Shown: in pieces, positions 46,641 through 58,618 of the stretch
How the letters are laid out: the number at the start of each line of letters is the position of its first letter
Position numbering within the stretch: the first letter of the stretch is position 1
Origin: Lepiota brunneoincarnata
Lineage: Eukaryota; Basidiomycota; Agaricomycetes; Agaricales; Agaricaceae
DNA: 64,000 nucleotides
Reading direction: 5' to 3'
Assembly: GCA_023014365.1 (NCBI GenBank)
Contig: JAEBUN010000043.1
Coordinates: forward strand, 124,001-188,000
Made by a program: the position numbers and the translations under genes
The notes under the pieces: model-generated
What the model was told of the DNA's origin: nothing
Seen by the model: only the letters and a program-made list of their open reading frames with translations
The model's database searches: none

Positions 46641-47885
46641 ATCTCCTAATGGCGATGGCCCGAGAATCAGACGGAATGCTCGATTGTGGTATGAAGAAAG
46701 CAAAGGAGCTTCTTACACGAACTGCCGGAGTTGGTTGATATGATCAAAGCGGCGCGAACAGAGACATTCAAAACTTGGATGTGTCCCCATCGCGCCCGTA
46801 GTTCTTCCTCATTTATCACTAATCTACACCTAGCGACACTGCGATCGGAGCCCGTAACAAAACAGCCCACTGACAACACCCAAACCCATGCAATTACAAG
46901 TGAGCGCAAATTGATCTAACCAGTCTGTTCTTGCTGATATCTTTGCAGAATTGGAAACTGTCCCAGACATAGAGAGGGATGCCGTTCATTCCTTGGCGAT
47001 CAAATTTGCTCGCTCGAGGCTCAATTGTTCTCAATTACTTGACCCGGGCAAAACTCCGCTTAAGCGTGAAGTTCTTATGGTATTGCTCGATGTATTGATG
47101 ATACTGGATTCGAGCCTTGTCATGAAGCAAGCCACCGTTATCAAGTTGACACGGTAGCGAGTCACTCGCATACTGCTTGCTCTGTGCCAGCCCACCGCAC
47201 ATACCTTCGCTCTGGCCACACATCCGAGCCTATTCTTTCCGAGGCTATGGCCTATGGGATATGGCATGCCCAGGAGAAGGATATGGGGAACAATACCATG
47301 ATCGCTACCGCACTGCACTGCCTCGACAGTAGCCCCATCAGTCCGGGTGAGCGCTGGGGGGCCGTCATACGGTTGAACCTGGCCAAGGCATAGTCCTGCC
47401 TCCATTTCAGCAAGGGCCGCCGCATTTCGACGTTTATCAAGGGGTTGTTCACGGGATGTTATGCCGAGCGCATCCTGGACAGCAAGCTGGACGATTCCAT
47501 GGAAAACATGGAGCACAGCATAAAACTGGGTAAGGCGTTCAAGAACAACATTCTTCGATTTACACACTTTATGAAGACAGCCAATAAAAGCGTACTCGGT
47601 ATGGAGGCATTATTCGCTGCATTTGTCTGCGGGACAGCTTTCAACTTCACAGGAGGCAGTCGATTTTACTGTTCCTATTCTTCTTGATTCCGATCTACCC
47701 CTCGAGCCACCAGCTATGACTCCACTTCTTGTCCAAATGAAATGGCGCAAAGTACTGGGGCCGGTCAACCGCTGATCGATGAAGAGGCGAAAGTTGGTTT
47801 GTTCCCTGCCGCCGTGAGTTCCGGGGACGAGCGACCGTATCTGACACTCGTGGCAAAGATGGGCATCAGAGATTAACCCCACCCT
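46640..47885 (+). pseudogene. P-loop/REase-type pseudogene, copy 4 (internal deletion)
   Basis: Begins with a header remnant (46650-46800), then joins directly, near 46975, to sequence equivalent to 18.97 kb. All of the NTPase core between is deleted. The C-terminal part keeps 'REVLMVLLDVLMILDSS', 'VPAHRTYLRSGHTSEPILSEAMAYGIWHAQEKD' and 'MEALFAAFVCGTAF' but with stops at about 47155 and 47391 and frameshifts. It ends near 47885 at the same point as copy 3. Confidence 0.75.
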
Positions 47886-48194
47886 CGGCCTCGTCAAGAG
47901 TATCAGCCTCCGTCGCCTCCTCAACTGCAGTCAACACCGTTATCGCTGCAGAATCTTGGCCGTCCAGGGGTTCTGGTCCATTGAAATCCATCCATCCTTT
48001 CTCAGACTCCCAAAGACGAGGCCCTGAACACTTGAGAAAGAGAAGTCTCGCATTTCTACATGATCGATCCGACATTTCTCTCCATGATGCCTATAGCGCC
48101 CTTCACCAACTTGACTCGGTTCTCAAGATCCCATGTCCTCAATCGGCTACATATAACACGCTCACTTTCCACCGTTGATCCTTCTACAAGTATC

Positions 48195-48552
48195 TCAAAA
48201 CACGACTGGCGTTGCAACATCATCACCGAATGTAGGATATGCAGTGCCAACGCCACCACCCCAAACTAGTAGGCGAATGGTGATTGTTCCCAAGGAACCG
48301 CCTCCAATGGGTTGGCTCAAGGGCATGAGGCTGATCGAATTATATGGGAGGAGATCTTTTCCCGTCGATCATGGACCGTACACCGACGTTTTGGAGGTTC
48401 GTGTGATCCTAGCCCTCTGTGATTGGAGTTTACTAACAGCCTCGGGCAGGATGCTATTATCAAGAAGTATTACCTCTCACAAGTACACGAGAGTGTTCAC
48501 TTTAGCCTAATGGCGCTTGGCCCGCGCCGCCAAGTTCTCCTTTCAGTTAGGG
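48195..48552 (+). pseudogene. UCH pseudogene fragment, unit C
   Basis: Covers the 3' part of UCH exon 7 from the Ala/Ser-rich linker through 'RRMVIVPKEPPP', 'GMRLIELYGRRSFPVDHGPYTDVLE', the last intron and the last exon. The catalytic Asp of the 'ELDGRRPF' motif is replaced (ELYGRR), and the Gln, Cys and His exons are missing. Confidence 0.78.
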
Positions 48553-50839
48553 ATCTCAGTGGAATAAGGATAAGATTTTTTTACACTCGGTTCATCCAAA
48601 TGTGTGATATTGCTGGCAGTGAGTTCCTCATAACAGGCGGCCCGTTATATATGTGGCCTTGCTCAATATTTTTTCACTCGGAATCCTGAGCGTGCTTATC
48701 GGCTATTCTGGACCAATGGTCCCTAAATAAATAACTAACCGCGACGTGTAACAATCTTCTTCTCCTGATACTTACACTCGATACACATATTCTCTTCAAT
48801 ACGGATAGACTATTGGGACCACTCTCATGTCGCACGAGTTTGTGAGTATCTGTTACTTGAGCTTACAAAGGGAAGGCGCTGGCCGCAGTGTATGTCCATG
48901 GTCAGGGAACCGAAAGTATTGAACATCAGATCGTTGGCTGTTCCTCACATTTTATTTTGGTTCCTTCGATTACTCGTTATATACTGACGGTGTATTGATT
49001 TTGGCACTTGAGATAGCTAACATGCTGGTCAGTATGAGTTAAAATAGGAAACAAAGAAACGAATAATCAAGGGATGTGGAACTGGGACTGAAATTGTTGG
49101 GTTGTGTCGCTGCAGTCAGGCACACGAACAAGCGAGAGATGTATAGAAGATGAGGGTGGACACCTTGGGAAGCAGCTTGGGATATGGCATGCGGCAACGT
49201 TTACCACCTGCATAGATGTTGGTTTTCTCCGTTGCACATAATGAAGGTGGAGTAATTGTGTTTTTCCCATCTTACTGCATTGCGTCAAAAGGTGGGACTA
49301 TACACGTATGTTATCGCCCTATCAACGAAGACGATTTGTTTGGTCTGACTGGGGGGAACCAATCATACGTCTGTTTTCCGGGCCATTATCAGCCAGTTTC
49401 GGTCTCTCCCATGCAATAACTTACTAACGAGCTAAAAACGGCACCCCCTTCATCAACACTTCTGAGGAGTCTGTCTACCTACAAATACGCAGAAAAGTTG
49501 TTTCCGCAAACCGTCAACCGTGATCTGTCTTGGCCATGCCTACTCCATCTATACAATGAGAAGCTCATCAGCCACCATTGCCTCCTCAGCTGCAGCCAAC
49601 GCCATCAAAGATGCGGAATCTCTGCTGTCGTCGAAAAGCGGTGGACGACCAATTTTGTCCTGCCCAAATAGCCTGAATGCACGGGTTATATTTTGGGCAT
49701 CGAACGATGTGGTGAGTTTCAAGTTGACAACATGCCTTCTTCATGGCTGATTGGGGTCTGCACTTTTGGAGCGGGCTGGATGGCACCTAGAGGAGTCGGG
49801 GTTGGTCTCCGACAAGTTGATCTGAATTACTTACGGAAAGGGACGGATGGCGGTGTTGATGAGCGAGCATTACAGGATACGGAATGGGTGCTAGTACTTG
49901 AAGGGACGATTGATAGTGGGACCGTGTGAGTTGTTGAGGGCGCCCATGAGCTTCGGTTGCCGGCATTAGCTCACGGCTTGTCTTATCTTACCACGTACCT
50001 GATGGATTTGTACTCCCGCTCTCTCAATGAAGGCGCCTTTCTCCGAACCATTGTCTGGGTAACCCCCACGGTAAAGTGCTTTTTTCGACCACGACGCCGG
50101 CATTATGCTTGCCCAGCTGCCTCCACATTCCCTCTTGCGTCATCAACCGACTGGGCTCACAGCAAACCTCTGTAGACAACTCGGCTCGAGTGGCTCTCTG
50201 ACACACTCCAGAAACTATGGCTATAAATCCACTCACCAGTACTCGGCTCCCTGCTCTTCCGATACATTAAGGAAACTTCTTAACCCCCTCTCTCGTTCTG
50301 TGAGACGCAAATACCTTCACTGCCCCTCCGTTCTCTTTCTGATGAGAATTCCCGCATCTTTCCGGATTTCATGCAACAAGGCGCTGCCAGGTTTTATTCC
50401 AGAGCCCGCCCAGATTCCACCAGCACGGCGCCAGCCGCTCAAAGGCAGCTCACGTGTTCCCACTGTATTTCAGTGCGGGGGCCGGGTTCACTAGGCCAGT
50501 ATATAGAGCTTCCAGCTTATGCTCTGCAACGCCATTCCATCGCTCAGCTCTGCCTACTGAACCCTGATCTCTGCTTGCTGCTAGCGGGCCACGGGAGAGC
50601 AGCATCAGCGCTCTTTGCTGTGTGGACAGCCACATCACGCCTTGCCATCAAATCGAGCGCAACGTTCTCTCTTTCTCTTCCACGCCTGGATCTCTTGCAG
50701 ATTGTTATTGCAATCTCTGACTCTCCTTTGGTATCATAATTTTTGTTATAGATCTGTTCTATGTCCGACTGATTGTCTGCTCCGCCCCATCTTAGCATCA
50801 CCCAAGTAACCCACTGGGACTCACAACACGTCGAAAATT
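48553..50839 (+). repeat. Spacer block of duplicated unit C
   Basis: Collinear with the two other spacers. It holds the same TPR-CHAT upstream leader as unit B, ending in 'gggactcacaacac' before the ATG at 50840. No gene is recognised in it. Confidence 0.5.
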
Positions 50840-53800
50840 ATGGGTCACACTGCTTCTGAAGAGGATGGGGATCATAAGGACTTGGATGGCGCAGAAATGT
50901 TTTTCATGGTTGGGGCTACTTTCTACGATCAGTTTGAGCGCATGGGGGTGCTTAGCGACCTCGAGGAGGCGATCAAAAATCAGCAGCAGGCTATCCTGCT
51001 CACTCCTCATGACCACCCTAACAGACCAGCACACCTCAGCAATCTTGGAATATCTTTCTGGGATCGGTTTGAGCGTACTGGGGTGCTTAGCGACCTCGAT
51101 GAGGCGATCAATAATCTACAGCAGGCAGTATTGCTCGCTCCCGATGACTACCCTGGCAAGCCAGGAGCCCTCGGCAACCTCGGAACATCCTTCAAGATTC
51201 GGTTTCAACATACAGGAGTGCTTAGTGACCTCGAGGAGGCGATCAAAAATCAGCAGCAGGCCATCCTGCTCATTCCTCATGACCACCCTGACAGACCAGC
51301 ACATCTCGGCAATCTAGGAATATCCTTTGGGATTCGGTTTAAGCATACAGGGGTGCTCAGCGACCTCGACGAGGCGATCAGGAATAGGCAGCTGGCAGTA
51401 TTGCTCACTCCCAGTGACCACCCTGACAAACCAGGACGTCTCAGCAACCTCGGAGCATCCTTCAAGAGTCGGTTTCAACATACAGGGGTGCTTAGTGACC
51501 TCGAGGAGGCGATCAAAAATCAGCGGCAGGCCATGCTGCTCACTCCTCATGACCACTCTGACAGACCAGCACATCTCAGCAATCTTGGAATATCCTTCTG
51601 GGATCGGTTTGAACGTACAGGGGTGCTCAGCGACATTGACGAGGCGATCAAGAATGGGCAGCTGGCTGTATTGCTCACTCCAAATGACGATCCTGCCAAA
51701 GCGGCACGTCTCAACGCCCTCGGAGCATCCTTTGGGATTCGGTTTCAGCGCACAGGGATGTTCGGTGACGTTGACGAGGCGATCAAAAATCAACAGCAGG
51801 CCGTGCTGCTCACTCCTGATAACCACCCTCACAGACCAATACACCTCAGCAACCTCGGAATATCTTTCACCGCTCGGTTTTTGCGTACAGGGGTACTCGG
51901 TGACCTCGAGGAGGCGATCAAGAATGGACAGCAGGCAGTGTTGCTGACCCCCGATGACCATCCTCGCAAGCCAGAACATCTCACCAGCCTTGGAACATCC
52001 TTCGGGATTCGGTTTCAGTGTACAGGGATGCTTGGTGACCTTGACGAGGCGATCAAAAATCAACAGCAGGCCGTGCTGCTCACTCCTGATAACCACCCTC
52101 ACAGACCAGCGTTTCTCAGCAACCTAGGAATGTCCTTCACGGTTCGGTTTCGACATACAGGGGTGCTCAGCGACCTTGGGGATGCGTTCAAGAATGGGCA
52201 GGAGGCAGTTTTGCTCACTCCTGATGACCATCCTGGCAAGTCAATATGTCTCAGCAGGCTCGGAATATCCTTCGAAAGCCAGTTTCTGCACACAGGGGTG
52301 CTTGATGACCTTGAGGAGGCAATCAAAAATAAGCAACAGGCGTTGCTGCTCACCCCTGGTGACCACCCTGGCAGACCAGCATATCTCAGCGACCTCGGAA
52401 AATACCTTGGGATTCGGTTTCGACATACAGGTGTGCTTAGCGACATTGAGGAGGCGATCAGGAATGGGCAACAGGCGGTGTTACTCACTCCCGATAATCA
52501 TTCTGGCAAAGCAATACGTCTCAACAACCTTGGAGAATCTTTCGAAAATCAGTTTCAGTGTACAGGGGTTCTTAGTGACCTTGAGGAGGCAATCACAAAT
52601 CGTCAGCAAGCCGTGCTGCTCACTCCAGATGGTCATGCTCACAAAACAGAATTGCTCAACAACCTTGCAACCTCCTTCTGGCATCACTTTCATCATACTG
52701 GGTCATCCAATGACTTGGACAATGCCATTTCACATTTTCGGTCAGCTGCGACCTCCAACATTGGCCTGCCTTCAGTCAGATCCCATGCATCCTGAGAGTG
52801 GGCTCGCTTGGAAGCTAGCCGGGATTCGCCTTCTGCCTTGCATGCTTACCGTCGGGCTATTGATCTCATCCCACAGGTCGCTTGGATTGGAGATCCCATT
52901 GCCACACGACATTCTCAACTCAATGACCTTGGTGATATTTCCAGAGAGGCCGCTGCATTCGCTCTTGATGTTGGTCAACCAGATCTTGCACTTGAGTGGC
53001 TTGAACAGGGCTGTTCAGTCGTTTGGAATCAGCTATTCAACCTCCGATCTTCAGTACACGATCTTCGCCAAGCTTACCCAGATATTTGCACTGAGTTTGT
53101 CCAAGTCTCAAATCAGCTCCAGAATGCAACTACCCGAGGACATGCCATGATGTCTGACGATGTGAAGATCTCACTCGAGGAAGAGACTCAGCGCCATCAT
53201 TGTCTTGCTGAAAAGTGGCATTCGCTTATCGAGACGATCCAATTGCTTCCGGGATTTGGAGACTTTCTACTTCCAAAGAAGGTGTCGGTTCTGAAGAACG
53301 CTGCCAGCTCAGGTCCTGTGGTTGTCATCAATGTTCATCAGCGCCGTTGCGATGCGTTGGTTCTAGAACGAGGTAGAGACCAGGTGCTCCACATCCCATT
53401 GAATAAGCTCCGCTATGAGGACGTGGATAAGATGTGGAAATCTCTGAGACATGATTTTTCCGATCATGAATACCACCGCCGTGGCAGTAGATCAATGATG
53501 GGAAATCCACGCCTTGTGGGGATTCTCTCGAAACTTTATTTAAGTATCGTGGATCCAATTCTCAGTGGCTTGGGCTTGAAGGTAATGCTCATTCGTTTCC
53601 GTGGGATGTACCCACTTATATCAATTTCAGACAGGTGGATCTTATCCTTCGACCCTTCCCCGCATTTGGTGGTGTCCAACCGGAACCCTCACCTTCCTTC
53701 CCCTTCATGCCGCGTGTCGCTACTTGGGAGCTAGGATAGATGGAACCTTCAATTATGTGATCTCGTCATACACACCAACAGTCAATGCTTTGTTGGAGGC

Positions 53801-54428
53801 ACGAGCAGCGAAGCAACAGCCATTCAACCAACTCATCAGTATCTCTATGAGCGACACCCCAGGTCAAGGCTCGCTACCATGTGCAGAGACAGAAATGATT
53901 AAGATAGGAGAGCTTTTCTCTGCGGATTCTAGGTGGAAATTTCAAATACTTCGAAATGAGCAAGTGACGGGAAAGCAGGTGCTGACTCACATGGCGAACA
54001 GCAGCTGGATTCATCTCGCGTGTCACGCTGTCCAGGATGAACACGAGCCCACACAGAGTGGTTTCCACTTCCATGACGGCCGTTTGTCAATCACAGATAT
54101 CATTGCCAAGCCATTCATCAATGCCAACTTTGCGTTCTTGTCAGCTTGCGAAACGGCGACTGGAGACAAGAAGGCATCAGACGAAGCGGTGCACATTACC
54201 GGTGCGATGCTGGGAGCAGGATATCGGAGTGTGATTGGGACGATGTGGTCAATACCCGATGCAGCGGCTCCGATAATTGCTGAAAATGTTTACTCGTATC
54301 TTCTTTCCGAGGGAGAGCCAAACAGTGAACAGGCAGCACGAGCGCTGCATGAAGCTGTCAAGAAGCTGCGAGAGTCGAATCATGAATCATTTGATTCTTG
54401 GGTACCTTTTGTACACTATGGTATATGA
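50840..54428 (+). pseudogene. TPR-CHAT protein 3, one in-frame stop (13 repeats)
   Basis: Exons 50840-53581 and 53631-54428 (49-nt intron) keep one frame from end to end, with 13 TPR-like 45-residue units from 51.0 to 52.7 kb. The single defect is a TGA at 52793-52795 where copy 1 and copy 2 have CGA (Arg): one C-to-T change at a CpG. It separates a 651-residue TPR-only product from a downstream frame with the helical region and a complete CHAT domain (LACH and SACETATGD both present, at 54.03 and 54.15 kb). An ATG at about 53146 or the intron-proximal part could allow a separate CHAT product, but there is no evidence for that. It is either a very young pseudogene, a polymorphic null allele, or a read-through candidate. 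Confidence 0.8.
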
Positions 54429-54479
54429 TGTACACAACAACCACATTGGTAAATTACTACCTCTGTACCCCGTATGTCG

Positions 54480-56100
54480 TCGATACTACAACCAAGTCCA
54501 TGTACAGTATCACTCTTGTAAAGGTATATCATCTCTGTGTCCATCTCCTTGCAAGCTGAACACTCCCGCATCAACGGCTCCCCGAAGACTGTGATTAGAA
54601 CGTGGGCATCACCAGTGTTTCAAGGATCAGTGTACGAGGTTTGGGAAAGAGCGAAATCCATCGCGATCTCCATTCCACCGACTCGATTGCTTCGCTCGAT
54701 GCAGCCCCTTAGAAAATCAATCACACGACCTCCAATGAGATGAGCGGTGTAGGGTACGGGCGGCCTTTGATACCACAGACCATCAGAGATGTGTGCGTTC
54801 CATGCCATCCCTAGGGATGCGGAACATACGGCGTATCGCTTTAAGGACGGATGGGTGTAATCATTGTGCTCGCATGGAAGTTGGACCGTGGCCACTTAGA
54901 GACGACCAGACAGTTAAGAAGAGACCAAAGCCACCGCAGTGATATTTGAGGCATAGAAAAACGGCGAAGAGGGCTTGGGGCAGCATGCAATTCGAATGGT
55001 ATGCATAGGAACGGGCAATGTGTTGCAGCAGCCATGAATAGTGCGGCTACCCGCGCAGAGAATGGTATGGGGTGGGTAGGGGCAGCCTGAAAGTTGGGTC
55101 CATAGTAATCCGCTAGCGTGCAGAACATCGTTTGGAGATAACCCCATCGCGTTAAAGACTGGCTCACCAAATTCCCGGCTATACCAAGCCGACCCCCTCC
55201 CATGTACGCCCGGTTCCCCAAGAATGCCCTATATTCCCAGGATACTTGGGTCCACATCATCTGGTGCTTGGAGCCACCACGCCTGACAAACCGAATACCT
55301 GAGTATTTGAGTGCCCACCTGAAGGAAAGTCGATCGTGGTAACCAATTTTGAAGATGAGCGACACCAACGCTGAGGAGAGGGTTATGTATCAGGGTACTT
55401 AGGTGTAGCCTCCCTCGACGAACTGCGATCGTGCACCGGTAAATCGGTAGTGTAAACACTGCCCGCGGTTCTTGGGGCCCTCCTACTCTCCATAGCCGCG
55501 TCTGGCTCTACCAGAATAGAATGGATTTTTTAAATAAAAAAAAGAGTTGCTGAGATATAACCGGTCACACCACACTTGATGATTAGCCGTCAACAAGCGC
55601 ATGATACCATTGTCAGTGGAAATTCCCGCTCCGACTCTGGTCCAACCCGGGGCCCTGACCACCACAAAGAGCAAGATCCTCAGCCCCCACTTTTCCCTCA
55701 AAGACTCGGGCGTTTGGACAGACCAGTTCGCTCCGCCGAGCTTAGTGTCTGCTGCTGACTGCTACCCTACTGCGCCTCATCTCTATGGGTACGCCTTCAA
55801 AAGTCCCAGCTACGCCCACGTCGATTCTACTTGATCTACAACAGACCCTTTCTAACAGATATGAATGATAAAGGACACACCTCACCCATACAATCGAGCA
55901 TGGCCTCGCTATCTAAAATATATGTTAGCAGAGCTGTTTCTCTCAATTGTCAACACATCGACCTCGGGATGTCCCCGCTACGTCCACTCTACCTACACAA
56001 CGAGAAGAGTCTCAGCTTCCATCGCCTCCTCAATGCCATTATCACTGCATAATCTTGGCTGTCTAGGGGTTCTGGTCAAAATCGAGGCCCTGAACACTTG
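54480..56100. other. 3' flank of duplicated unit C
   Basis: The minus-strand coding-like block is longest here (54841-55368, 175 codons, opening 'MVSLIFKIGYHDRLSFRWALKYSG'). It is followed by an insertion at about 55371-55543 absent from units A and B, then the Ser/Pro-rich segment and the ~80-bp module (56000-56070). Confidence 0.35.
55371..55543 (+). mobile_element. Possible short A-tailed insertion
   Basis: Relative to 35340-35360 about 170 bp is inserted between 'gatgagcgacaccaacgc' and 'gagttgctgagatataacc'. The insert ends in an A-rich tail (aaataaaaaaaa), as a SINE-like retroposed sequence would. I could not establish a clean target duplication or convincing Pol III boxes. Confidence 0.3.
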
Positions 56101-56310
56101 AGAAAGAGAAGTCTTGCATTTTGTTGTGATCGATCCGACATTTCTCTCCATGATGCCTATGGTGCTCTTCACCAACTTGGCTTAGTTCTCAAGCTCCCAT
56201 GTCCTCAATGGGCTACATATAACACACTCACTTTCCATCATCAATCCTCTATGAGAGTATCTCAAAGATCCGGATCGTTCGAATACATTTCATATCAGTA
56301 CCACCGACAT

Positions 56311-56813
56311 AGAAGGGCGGCAATATAGAGATAGCAGGCGTTGTTGCACCCCACGAGCAAGAGTAGTGGAGACGGCAGTGGGAGAAACGCGACTGGTGCC
56401 GCAACATCATCACTGAATGTGGGATATGCAATGGCAATACCACCACCCCGGCCTAGTAGGCAAACAGCGATTGTCCCCAAGGAACCGCCTCCGGAGGGTT
56501 GGCTCAAGGGTGTGAGGCTGACCAAGTTAGGTTGGAGGAGACCTTTTCTTGTAAATAATGGGCCATACACCAATGTTTTAGAGGTTCGTGTGATCCTTGC
56601 TTTCCGTGATTGAAGTTTACTGGCAGCCTCCGGGATGATGCTATCGACGTTATCAAGAGGTATTACCTCCCACAAGTAGAGTGTTCACTTTAGCCTGATG
56701 GTGCTTGAGCCTGTGGTGCTGCCAAATTCACCTTTCAATTAAGGTTTTCAACAGAACAAGGATAAGATTTTTTCTTAATTGGTTCATCTGAATATATGAT
56801 ACTGCTGATATGC
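56311..56813 (+). pseudogene. UCH pseudogene fragment, truncated unit D
   Basis: From 'agaagggcggcaa' it follows UCH exon 7 (linker, 'TAIVPKEPPPEGWLKGVRLTKLGWRRPF'), the last intron and last exon, with many substitutions. The catalytic Asp motif is lost (TKLGWRR). Similarity to units B and C stops near 56813, where AT-rich DNA of a different character begins, so a fourth unit has been cut here. Confidence 0.72.
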
Positions 56814-57196
56814 CAATTTCACAACTATACATGAATTCCATACTCCAGAACAATTCTCTACATAGAATGATTGGCTATGTCATTAAAGAACTCTATAGAG
56901 GATTGGTACTATGTCCTGTAGTAGCCAGTTCAACTGAATTGAGGATATTCAAGCCTTGGAAGTGTTCAAACCAGCTCATAAACACTAAGCCTTAGTGAAC
57001 CAAGCTATCAGGATGCTCTCTGGAGGGATTCAGGACTCTACATAGCCTATCAAGTATACTCTGGTCACATCAAGGGACCTTATGAGCAGTTTTCTGATGA
57101 ACTCAGATTCATTCAAACATAGAGAATGTATCTAGTGGCTGTCACAGGTGTAATACACCTAGAGCAAGCCCAATAATGATGACTGGACCTTGGGAC
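56814..57196. other. AT-rich, CpG-poor DNA, nothing recognised
   Basis: No gene seen. The composition matches the transposon-rich DNA to the right rather than the duplicated units to the left. Its last 8 bp (57189-57196) are the left target duplication of the next element. Confidence 0.4.
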
Positions 57197-58610
57197 TAGG
57201 GGTGCCAAAGTTCAGTTCAGAACTTCAGTTTGAACCTGAACCCCCTGAACTGAACCCAAAAGTTCCAGTCCAGTTCAGGTTCAGGTTCAGCCCCTGGCCT
57301 GCTGGTTTGGTTCATGGTTCAGGCTTGAAGATGAGGGGCCTGAATGTGTCCAAATGCATTCAAATGCATTTGAACCCATAAGTCAGAACTTTGTAGTAAA
57401 TACAACAATATACAACAATTTTCCCAGTAGAAATGGGAAGATTGATGTATATCTCAGGGACAACTGCAGGGATCAGCTAGCAGTTTTTGCCATTTAATAG
57501 CCCCTGCCAACACCTCTTGAACATGCTGCTTTATGCCCCAATTGACCCACCCCTTCCCTTGTCATTTTGTAATCCCACACTACACCATTCCTCTTACTAC
57601 TACTACTGTTAGATGTGTATCTTTAAAGGCTTTCCAATGCCATATTGCACATCCTGGGAAACACTCTTTCAGTGAAGTTAAACATGTTTTCCTTGCTGAT
57701 CACCATCCCCATGCAGATGTCTCTGTTCTGGGGCCATTTCTCAACGCCTTGGGACATACTAACTTACATCTGGAAGGCCTCTACCATGCCTTTCCAACAA
57801 GCTCACTCATGTCTGGTTGCACCTGGCAATTGTCTTGCAATTTGAGGATCTTTATTGTCTCATCACTTTCCCTCCTTGCAGGGCTTCTGGGCCCACTGCC
57901 TTGCTTCAACATGCTTGGGCTTATCTTTTTTATCTTGGAAATAAAAAGCATTGTGAGTGTCATGGTACACAGGGGGTCCAAGCATTGACTGCTTGTCCCC
58001 ATGATCACCCACCTCCCTGTAGTTTGGCTCCTAAGCATTTTATTTCTCTCACCCTCTATGTAAAAAAGTAGCCAGCATGCCAGGATAGTTATCTACTCCT
58101 TCTATTGTTCTGGCTTTACCTTAAATACCATAGCAAGAATCCCCTGCAGTCTTAATTCTCACAGAGTCACACATACAAGTTTCTGAGGCTGTGAGTAGTC
58201 TTTATCACTTTCCTCTCATGACTATTACTTATGTTGTCTGTAGAACAATTACTTTTCTTCTAACAGGTATAGAATACATCAGTTCTTGCATATATGAGTT
58301 TCTGAGGCTAATGATCACTCATATTCTAACATTTTACTCTTATTCACCCTTCCTACCCTTCTTTGGTTATTTGTACCTATGTTTTTTTCTTTTTTTGGAG
58401 GGGACAAATATATGTGTATGGAAAAGATGGGTACAAAACTGGACTTCTAGATGGAGGCACAGAAGCAAAGGAATGGGAGCTCAAGGAATGGAACTTTGAT
58501 TAGTTTATTGCCAATATAAACACTTTTTATGACATAGTACAAAAAAGTTCAGGTTCAGGTTCAGACTGAGGGGGTACCAAACTGAACTGAACTGAACTTT
58601 GGCACCCCTA
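57197..58610. mobile_element. hAT-like DNA element, 1414 bp, with perfect 8-bp target duplication
   Basis: The termini are perfect inverted repeats of 24 bp, starting TAGGGGTGCCAAAG inward from both ends (57197-57220 and 58587-58610). They are followed by subterminal arrays of 'gttcag' on both sides (about 57265-57290 and 58545-58570). The flanks are identical 8-bp repeats cttgggac (57189-57196 and 58611-58618). A TAGGG-type end and 8-bp duplication fit the hAT superfamily. The interior has an open frame of 151 codons (57533-57988) with no recognisable transposase motif, so it is probably a non-autonomous derivative. Confidence 0.87.
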
Positions 58611-58618
58611 CTTGGGAC

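Larger units (their letters stand above)
46640..56100 (+). repeat. Tandem segmental duplication, unit C (~9.5 kb)
   Basis: Same gene order as unit B. The B and C spacers and TPR-CHAT leaders are closer to each other than either is to A, suggesting that A was duplicated first and that B and C arose from a later copy. A truncated fourth unit (56.1-56.8 kb) follows. Confidence 0.8.

Noticed and set aside
57533..57988. 151-codon frame in the hAT-like element as a transposase
   Set aside because: No hAT signature, zinc finger or dimerisation motif seen; composition is Leu/Pro/Ser-rich and unlike a transposase.
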